Assembly: GCA_026770585.1 (NCBI GenBank)
Contig: MU646580.1
Coordinates: forward strand, 288,246-299,323
Source: Baffinella frigidus
Lineage: Eukaryota; Cryptophyceae; Cryptomonadales; Baffinellaceae
Reading direction: 5' to 3'
DNA length: 11,078 bases
The stretch's first letter is position 1. Each line of letters opens with the position of its first letter. Below, piece by piece: positions 6,790-11,078 of this stretch. Position numbers and translations under genes: made by a program. The notes under the pieces were generated by a model. It searched no databases. It had not been told where the DNA came from and saw only the letters and a program-made list of their open reading frames with translations.

Positions 6790-7170
6790 TTGGGGTTTCA
6801 GGTTCAGAGTTTAGGGTTTAGGGTTGCGGGTTGCGGGTTTAAGGTTCAGGGTTTAGGGTTTAGGGTTTGGGGTTTAGGGTTTAAGGTTTAGGGTTTAGGG
6901 GTTAGGGTTTGGGATTTGAGGGTTAGGGCTTAAGGTTGATGGTTTAGGGTTTGGGGTTTGGAGTTTAGGGTTTAGGGTTTAGGGTTTAGGGTTTAGGGTT
7001 TAGGGTTTAGGGTTTAGGGTTTAGGGTCTAGGGTCTAGGGTTTAGGGTTTAGGGTTTAGGGTTTAGGATTTAGGGTGTAGGGTGTAGGGTTAGGGTTTGT
7101 GGTTTGGGGTTTAGGGTTTAAGGTTTAGGGTTTGTGGTTTGGGAGTGGCGGTTTGTGGTTTGGGGGTTTG
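6790..7170 (+). repeat. TTTAGGG telomere-like array (largest)
   Basis: About 380 bp of TTTAGGG and near variants, with a nearly perfect core at 6964-7065. It is interstitial: unique exon sequence lies on both sides, so it is not a chromosome end. It forms essentially the whole F/G intron and reads CCCTAAA in the gene's transcript. Confidence 0.97.
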
Positions 7171-7171
7171 C

Positions 7172-7234
7172 CGGGTAGAGGGCCTCGTCGGTGACCGCCG
7201 TGCCGCGATACACCCGCATGTAGAACGTTGTCAG
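7172..7234 (-). CDS. Exon F, unknown protein, uncertain donor
   Basis: A strong acceptor (CCCCCCTCCCCCGGCAG) is followed by 21 codons beginning LTTFYMRVYRGTAVTDEAL, phase 0. Coding-like sequence runs to CCG, where the only boundary before the repeat array is GCAAAC, a GC donor. A GT donor exists earlier (GCG|GTCACC, exon end at about 7196), also in phase 0. Third-position bias continues past it, so the longer form is preferred. Confidence 0.7.
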
Positions 7235-7361
7235 CTGCCGGGGGAGGGGGGACGTGTTGTATCACATGGAAAAGGCCATTTAAACCGTTATTTTTGCTAT
7301 TCGATTTCAACCTGTTTTTTGCGGGTGGGTGTTTTGGGTGGGTGTTTTGCAGCGGTAAAGA

Positions 7362-7416
7362 AGAGGCTAACATAACATCCGACAAAGGAGAGGCTAAGAT
7401 AGCATCCGACAAAGGC
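7362..7416 (+). repeat. Two-copy ~27-bp tandem repeat
   Basis: GAGGCTAACATAACATCCGA and GAGGCTAAGATAGCATCCGA occur in tandem, each followed by CAAAG. TAAGATAGCATC recurs at about 1406. GGTGGGTGTTTTG-like repeats lie just before (7322-7348). The rest of 7235-7719 shows no further exon. Confidence 0.8.
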
Positions 7417-7719
7417 GCGCGATTGCACGAATGTCTTGACACAAGGTTTTTCCTTCTAGAGATTTGATGAGAAAAGACTTGATAGACAGAAACGCGGTGT
7501 TGACATTCACGAGCACTATGTTGACATTGACTGCTCGCACGGGACGCGGGCGACTGGGTATGCAGGAAGCCATGCACTATGATGCGACACGTCTTTCGGT
7601 CGGGCATAGCAGCGCATCGGATATATGATCCAGGGTTTCGGGCTCAAGAAACGTGTGGGCTACCGTACCGTGTGCAAAAACTCTGCAACAGCTCCAACAT
7701 GGTTTCGGGAGAAGGTTAC

Positions 7720-7859
7720 CGTGTCAGGCTCGACCATGCGCGAGTCGGTGCGGCCGTACCAAGTGCTCTTATGCGGCAGGACCGAAGTCCCTGACAGAGT
7801 CCCTGCTGCCCCGAATCGCGCTGTGGATAGCACTGCTGTCGGCGCTAATGGGTCCGTGC
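7720..7859 (-). CDS. Exon E, unknown protein
   Basis: The acceptor ACGCGAACGCAG is followed by two bases that complete the Gly codon begun by exon D, then 46 codons starting TDPLAPTAVLSTARFGAAG and ending RMVEPDT, and the donor ACG|GTAACC. A second in-phase donor (ACG|GTACGG) would extend the exon to 7669. A partial second copy with the same acceptor phase lies at 8166-8242. The 5' half of the copy pair differs mostly at synonymous sites, supporting the frame. Confidence 0.77.
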
Positions 7860-7999
7860 CTGCGTTCGCGTTGAGCGTTCAGAGGGGGGTAGCGTTTAGG
7901 GTAAGGGTGCATGTTTCAGGCATCAGGGTTCGAGGGCTGAGTTGAGGGTTCGGGAATGCTTGCTCTGTGCCAGCAGGGTCCGTGCGGAACTCAAGAGAG

Positions 8000-8075
8000 C
8001 TCTCTTTCACCTTTCGCTCTCTTTCACCGCTCTCTTTCACCTTTCGCTCTCTTTCACCGCTCTCTTTCACCGTTC
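8000..8075 (+). repeat. 30-bp tandem repeat, CTCTCTTTCACC type
   Basis: Two perfect 30-bp units (8000-8029, 8030-8059), each built from two CTCTCTTTCACC half-units, plus a partial third. The perfect palindrome AGAGAGCTCTCT (7994-8005) overlaps its start. Pyrimidines are on the + strand here, opposite to most other tracts. Confidence 0.92.
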
Positions 8076-8165
8076 GCTGCTGGCTTCGTGCTACCACTTT
8101 ACAAACGTACACGTGCAGTTGTGCAGTTGTACAGGCAGGTGTACACTTAATTTACAGTTGTACTG

Positions 8166-8242
8166 TTAGGACCCTTTTAAAGTCCCAGCAGCCCCGAATC
8201 GCGCCGTGAATAGCACTGCTGTCGGCGCTGATGGGTCCGTGC
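8166..8242 (-). pseudogene. Partial duplicate of exon E (E')
   Basis: The acceptor GCCAATACAG and the next 20 codons match exon E (TDPSAPTAVLFTARFGAAGT). Most of the few differences are synonymous. The homology then ends and the frame reaches TAA at 8166-8168. The flanking intron upstream is duplicated too. It could be a decaying copy or a terminating alternative exon. A weak donor-like GTCCTA occurs just before the stop. Confidence 0.65.
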
Positions 8243-8361
8243 CTGTATTGGCGTTGCGCGTTTAGGGGGGTAGTAATTTTGGGTCAGGGTTCGGGGTGGT
8301 CTTCTTCGATCCCGTGGAAAGTGTGGCCTGGTCCAATCTCGTCAAACGTGGAGAGAACTCG

Positions 8362-8475
8362 TTTGGGGTTTAGGTTTTAGGGTTTTGTGTTTTGGGTTTA
8401 ATGTTGAGGTTGTAGGGTTTAGGGAGTAGAGTTTGGGGCTTACGGTTTTGGTTTTTAGGGTTTGGGTTTTGGGAT
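8362..8475 (+). repeat. Degenerate TTTTAGGG/TTTAGGG array
   Basis: Loose units such as GGTTTAGGTTTTAGGGTTTT and GGTTTTGGTTTTTAGGG, often 8 bp rather than 7. It lies in the D/E intron, with G-rich strand on +. From 8243 to 8361 no exon is seen. Confidence 0.85.
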
Positions 8476-8589
8476 GTGGGGTGGACGTAGGTGCCGAGGG
8501 AGCGGCAAGAGCCGGGTTTGGGGTGTAGTGTCTAGAGTTTGCGGGTATGCACTGTATGTAGGAGCTAGATCGTTGGGGTGTCGGGGTAC

Positions 8590-8677
8590 CTGTAAGCTCG
8601 TTGGCAGTCCAGGGAGTGTGCAAGTTGACGAAGTACGACTCCGTCCTCGCCGCTGGCACCGACACGGATAGCGCGGC
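8590..8677 (-). CDS. Exon D, unknown protein
   Basis: The acceptor GGTGCGTGCAG is followed by 29 codons plus one base, then the donor ACAG|GTACCC. It begins AALSVSVPAARTESYFVNLH and ends TANELT. The overhanging G joins the GC of exon E to give Gly. PAARTESYFVN aligns with VAARTDEYIID of exon Q. It follows exon C in phase 0. Confidence 0.77.
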
Positions 8678-8835
8678 CTGCACGCACCACCTCGCGTTAC
8701 CCCACGGGTCTGCAATCTTCTCCGTACCATTGTTTCAGTGAAGCACGGGTTTCTCGGAGAGATCGGAGCCTTTCCAAGCCCTCCAAACTTGGCCAACTAT
8801 TGAATTGCCTTATACAACCAAGTTACATATTCGCC

Positions 8836-8934
8836 GCGATTAGATATATAATTAGATATCTGACTAAATATCTAACTATGTATCTATTTTGATATCCAAT
8901 CAATTCGATCTAATTAGATATCTGATTAGATAGG
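8836..8934. repeat. AT-rich GATATC/TAATTAG block
   Basis: A sharp AT-rich island. TAATTAGATATCTGA occurs twice (from 8850 and 8911), among ATATCTAACT and GATATCCAATC units, many palindromic (GATATC). It sits immediately after the exon C donor, inside the C/D intron. It could be a small mobile remnant or a structural element. Confidence 0.75.
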
Positions 8935-8943
8935 CAACGATAC

Positions 8944-9055
8944 CTCGATGCAGGAGATTTCGCGGTCGTGCGATCCCCAGGCATAGTCCAGCACGAACCG
9001 CGTCCCGAAGCGCCTGTACTTCTGCCCTGCTTTGCGTTCGGCTGCTTCGATGTAC
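8944..9055 (-). CDS. Exon C, unknown protein
   Basis: The acceptor CTTCATCAACGCAG is followed by one base, 37 codons and the donor GAG|GTATCG. It begins YIEAAERKAGQKYRRFGTRF, continues VLDYAWGSHD and ends ISCIE. Coding bias is strong and the alternatives are poor. It needs an upstream exon leaving two bases, which candidate B2 supplies. It joins D in phase 0. Confidence 0.8.
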
Positions 9056-9077
9056 CTGCGTTGATGAAGAGTGGGTT

Positions 9078-9210
9078 CAGGTTTGAGAGGCGTGAAGACG
9101 AAGAAGCAAGAGGACACGACGACACATGAGAGAGGAGAGAAGTGCAGAAGAAGAAGGACACGAAAAAAAATATGACGAGAGAGAAGAAGAAGAAGAAGAA
9201 GAAGAAGACA

Positions 9211-9242
<32 letters not shown>

Positions 9243-9312
9243 AAAGAAGAAGCAGAAGAGGCAGAAGAAGAAGAAGAAGAAGAAGAAGAGGATGAGGATG
9301 GGGATGAAGAGG
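9078..9312 (+). repeat. GAA / GAACAC purine-rich array
   Basis: GAAGAAGAA runs flank five tandem hexamers AACACG (about 9211-9241). Open frames on both strands (Lys/Glu-rich on +, Phe/Ser/Leu-rich on -) follow from composition. On the transcribed strand it is a CU-rich tract starting about 25 bases upstream of the exon C acceptor. Confidence 0.95.
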
Positions 9313-9626
9313 CGTTGCCAGCCAGCCACAAAACATCATCACGCTGCTCCACACGATTCACTCGCTTCACCTCAGCTGCCTCACATTTCCACGCACTGCC
9401 CCTGGTGAATGGTCCACGGTGAATCCCCCAATCGGGTCCATCTCAAGGCTCGTAAACTTTTGGATGACTCAACTTGAAAGTAATAAAGCGAGTGACAAAG
9501 AAATACAGCGAGTAATAAAGAAACTGATGTTTGGGAGGGCACGTGACCAGGCCCTTGGACCCATTTTCCACTTCCAGCCAGGAGAGTCCCAGAACCAGTC
9601 GAGTGTGCCGATCTGTCATTCAGGGT

Positions 9627-9812
9627 TGAGCGTTGAGGGTCTAGGTGTTAGGGTTTAGGGTTTCAACTTAGGGTTTAGGTTTGAGGGTTTGGGTTTGGGG
9701 TTTGGGGTTTGGGGTTTGGGGTTTGGGGTTTGGGGTTTAGAATTTGGGGTTTGGGGTTTGGGGTTTGGGGTTTGGAGTTTAGGATGAAGGGTTCATGATT
9801 TAGGGTTTGGGA
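9627..9812 (+). repeat. TTTGGGG/TTTAGGG telomere-like array
   Basis: Begins as TTTAGGG, becomes nearly pure TTTGGGG at about 9690-9775 (one TTTAGAA interruption), then degrades. Intronic between B2 and C. From 9313 to 9626 there is mostly unique sequence. One minus-strand block there (about 9320-9390, reading WKCEAAEVKRVNRVEQRDD) is open, but its splice sites and codon bias are poor. Confidence 0.95.
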
Positions 9813-9819
9813 TGTCCAC

Positions 9820-9875
9820 AGGTGCGTGATCAGATGTCCAAGAAGGACTGGCGTTTCAGTCCAGCGTTCACTTGT
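9820..9875 (-). CDS. Candidate exon B2, unknown protein
   Basis: The acceptor AGGGACTCAG is followed by 18 codons, TSERWTETPVLLGHLITH, plus CT and the donor CT|GTGGAC. It enters in phase 0, matching B, and leaves two bases, matching C with a Leu codon. Without it B and C do not join. Third-position bias is only moderate and the donor is weak. Confidence 0.42.
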
Positions 9876-9973
9876 CTGAGTCCCTTGTAGCAAACACTCC
9901 GGACAGCCAATTCAAATCAACAATGGCCATCGAACAAAACGCGCACGCGATTCACGGAGGGAGGTCGAGTGTT

Positions 9974-10099
9974 ACAGTGTAAAGTCACTCCCACCATGCA
10001 TGCAAAGTCACCCCGGCTGTCGAGCGCTACTGTGAAGTTCCTCCGGTTACTTTGTTAAGTCACTCCACAGAGAGTTACCGTGTAAAGTCACTCCTACTA
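9974..10099. repeat. Short dispersed AAAGTCACTCC repeats
   Basis: GTGTAAAGTCACTCC occurs at 9977 and 10080, with variants CAAAGTCACCCC (10003) and TTAAGTCACTCC (10054), at irregular spacing. It lies just downstream of the exon B donor, in intron. Confidence 0.7.
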
Positions 10100-10139
10100 T
10101 TCCTCCACGAGGCGTGTCCACAGAGGGTGGGATAGGTAC

Positions 10140-10256
10140 CCCATCTGAGCCCGTGACGAAGCACGAGGAGTTGTGGTAGGTCTGGTTCGTGAGAGTCGTG
10201 TATGCATTCCGCTGTTGCTCCAACTCCAGAAGGTCCAAGTTGTCGCGGAACTCCAC
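10140..10256 (-). CDS. Exon B, sequon-rich, unknown protein
   Basis: The acceptor CCGAAATGCAG and donor GGG|GTACCT bound 39 codons. They begin VEFRDNLDLLELEQQRNAYT and continue LTNQTYHNSSCFV. NQT and NSS are adjacent N-glycosylation sequons, next to a cysteine. It starts in phase 0 directly after exon A. The frame stays open past the chosen donor for about 30 codons, so a later donor (for example CACG|GTAACT) is possible. Confidence 0.75.
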
Positions 10257-10279
10257 CTGCATTTCGGGTTTCGGCTTGA

Positions 10280-10420
10280 TCTTCGGATTGAGTGTTTAGG
10301 GTTTAGGGCGTAGGGTTCATTTTGGTGGTTCATTTGATGTGTGGGGTTCAGGGTTTAGGGTTCCGGGTTCATTTTCGGTTTAGGGATGAGGGTTTCGGGT
10401 TTCGGGTGTCGGGTATCGGG
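10280..10420 (+). repeat. Degenerate TTTAGGG/TTTCGGG array filling the A/B intron
   Basis: Units TTTAGGG, TTCAGGG, TTTCGGG, GTTCATTTTGG and TTCCGGG fill most of the 176-bp intron between exons A and B. This is the shortest and clearest case of an intron built from these repeats. Confidence 0.9.
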
Positions 10421-10432
10421 GCGTGAGGAGAC

Positions 10433-10559
10433 CTGGGCGGAGATAGGGTTGGTCCAATCGAGGTCAAAGCCCTTGATGCAGAGGGTGCGTCCCACGGCCG
10501 GCTGCCCGAGGATGTCGATCGCCATTGCTTTGAGGATCCATTCGTTGCCCGGGTACGTG
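10433..10559 (-). CDS. Exon A, unknown protein
   Basis: The acceptor CTTATCGTGCAG is followed by one base and 42 codons, then the donor CAG|GTCTCC. It begins TYPGNEWILKAMAIDILGQP, continues AVGRTLCIKGFDLDW and ends TNPISAQ. Coding bias is strong. It joins B in phase 0. It needs an upstream exon leaving two bases, which was not found. A 94-percent-identical truncated copy lies at 10646-10727, and most differences between the copies are silent or conservative in this frame. Confidence 0.8.
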
Positions 10560-10562
10560 CTG

Positions 10563-10645
10563 CACGATAAGTCGCCATTCACCGATAAGTTGTCATTAAC
10601 CGGTAAGTTGCCACTCACACGATAAGTTGCCACTCGGGCGATAAG
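10563..10645 (-). repeat. 18-19-bp minisatellite, array 1
   Basis: About four degenerate copies of a unit reading GTGAGTGGCAACTTATCG on the minus strand. Several copies carry GTGAGT, a perfect splice-donor consensus. The array abuts the exon A acceptor. Confidence 0.88.
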
Positions 10646-10727
10646 GTGCGTCCCACGGCAGGTTGCCCGAGGATGTCGATCGCCATTGCTTTCACGATCC
10701 ATTCGTTGCCCGGTTACGTGCTGCACG
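10646..10727 (-). pseudogene. Truncated duplicate of exon A (A')
   Basis: An 82-bp copy of 10485-10566 with about five differences. In the exon A frame these are two silent changes, one Leu-to-Val change and TAC to TAA, a stop two codons after the acceptor. The acceptor GCAG is kept, but the copy ends abruptly inside the exon at the next minisatellite, with no donor. It is probably non-functional. Confidence 0.8.
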
Positions 10728-10734
10728 CCATTTT

Positions 10735-10843
10735 TGCGATACGTTGCGACTCACGCGATAAGTTGCGACTCACGCGATAAGTTGTCACTACCACGGTAAG
10801 TTGCGACTCCCGCGATAAGTTGCCACGCCAGGATTAGTTGCCG
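10735..10843 (-). repeat. 18-19-bp minisatellite, array 2
   Basis: About five to six units like those at 10563-10645, here mostly CGCGATAAGTTGCGACTCA on +. The arrangement array 2 - A' - array 1 - A shows that array and exon segment were duplicated together. Confidence 0.88.
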
Positions 10844-10925
10844 CGATGGTAGTTCAGGGGGCGAGGGGAGGTGGAGCCGAGGACAGGTGGGAGGCGATGA
10901 CCTAAGCAAGCCCTAAACCCTCTAC

Positions 10926-10998
10926 ATGGCGGGGCGACAAATCTGGTGGGACGGCTGGCGTAGTTGAAGAGTTCGATGTGTGTGACTGGCGCATGTAC
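10926..10998 (-). CDS. Candidate exon Z, strand uncertain
   Basis: On minus, the acceptor GCTGTGAG precedes 24 codons starting VHAPVTHIELFNYASRP and ending RFVAPP plus one base, then the donor CAT|GTAGAG. This phase does not fit exon A. On +, an overlapping block at 10964-11012 (acceptor GGCGTAG, codons EEFDVCDWRMYLTAT, donor CGC|GTAAAC) is also plausible and agrees with the local flip in repeat orientation. Confidence 0.33.
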
Positions 10999-11012
10999 CT
11001 CACAGCAACCGC

Positions 11013-11066
11013 GTAAACCCTACGCCATCAGCCCTGAACACTACACCCTAAATCCTACGCCCGAAA
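11013..11066 (-). repeat. Telomere-like repeats in reversed orientation
   Basis: GTAAACCCTACG, CCCTGAACACTACACCCTAAAT and CCCGAAACCTG read C-rich on +, as does CCCTAAACCC at 10911-10920. Everywhere else in the window the G-rich strand is +. Confidence 0.75.
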
Positions 11067-11078
11067 CCTGGTGGGGCG

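Larger units (their letters stand above)
378..10559 (-). other. Proposed multi-exon gene (extent of exon chain)
   Basis: A chain of about 20 short exon-like blocks runs right to left on the minus strand. The blocks share features: an AG acceptor, commonly GCAG or ACAG; a donor usually of the form GAG/CAG/ACG followed by GTAC, GTAA, GTCT or GTGAGT; and high GC at third positions (for example 28 of 32 codons in exon H and 39 of 48 in exon K). Junction phases are compatible for A-B, C-D, D-E, E-F, F-G, G-H, H-I, I-J, J-K, K-L, L-M and M-N. B-C needs the weak exon B2. Coding sequence is about 15-20 percent of the span. No family was recognised. Sequons (NNT in H, NQT and NSS in B, NVS in O) and cysteine-rich exon K suggest a secreted or surface protein. 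The start codon and stop codon are not identified. More than one gene could be involved, especially left of 2765. Confidence 0.72.

Noticed and set aside
8910-9354. Minus-strand Phe/Leu/Val-rich frames resembling membrane proteins
   Set aside because: The hydrophobic runs are translations of the GAA and AACACG microsatellites. Only 8944-9055 behaves as coding sequence.
9320-9390. Extra minus-strand exon reading WKCEAAEVKRVN...
   Set aside because: Weak donor (GAT|GTTTTG), poor third-position bias and uncertain acceptor; B2 gives a better phase bridge between B and C.

Overview
The window looks like nuclear DNA from a eukaryote, most likely a microbial alga. Introns are abundant. Degenerate arrays of plant/algal-type telomere-like heptamers (TTTAGGG and its variants TTTGGGG, TTCAGGG, TTTATGG) and microsatellites recur throughout. 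The short coding pieces are rich in G or C at third codon positions. There are no bacterial-style genes, ribosome binding sites or operons. TTTAGGG-type repeats occur in green algae, plants, dinoflagellates and others. A repeat-laden prasinophyte-like green alga is my best guess, and only a guess.

The long open reading frames are misleading, because most lie in simple repeats. The real signal is a chain of short exon-like blocks (about 50-145 bp) on the minus strand, running from about 10559 down to about 715 and possibly 378. Each block is open in one well-biased frame and is bounded by AG acceptor and usually GT donor dinucleotides. The fourteen best blocks (exons A to N, 10559 to 2765) total 1442 bp, about 480 residues. 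Consecutive blocks join in compatible phase, including two junctions at split codons (D-E and H-I). The exception is B to C, which needs the weaker candidate B2 in between. Left of 2765 the chain continues with less certain exons. I read this as one large split gene, or an internal part of it, with neither start nor stop codon confidently in view. I do not recognise the family. N-glycosylation sequons, scattered cysteines, beta-strand-like stretches and a repeated motif (exons D and Q) suggest an extracellular or cell-surface protein with repeated domains. That role is inference.

Layout by region: 1-370, TTTGGGG array and (TC)n. 378-1066, candidate exons R, Q and P with A-rich and GAA-rich introns. 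1070-1585, degenerate GATGAGAACC-type repeats. 1586-2632, weaker exons O and N5-N2. 2765-4615, exons N, M, L and K, with a 15-bp tandem repeat and a perfect 40-bp palindrome in the M/L intron. 4842-6400, exons J, I and H, with a 200-bp GA/GC array. 6482-7170, the largest telomere-like arrays, enclosing exon G. 7172-9055, exons F, E, D and C, with a second partial copy of exon E and an AT-rich block. 9078-10430, purine-rich and TTTGGGG arrays and exons B2 and B. 10433-10850, exon A, a truncated second copy of it and a minisatellite. 10926-11078, one exon-like block of ambiguous strand, where telomere-like repeats switch orientation.

Telomere-like repeats are G-rich on the + strand everywhere except the extreme right end. 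Most large purine microsatellites are also on the + strand. Transcripts of the minus-strand gene would therefore have introns rich in CCCTAAA and pyrimidines, which may help supply polypyrimidine and branch-point-like sequence. No RNA gene, CRISPR array, transposase or viral gene was found.
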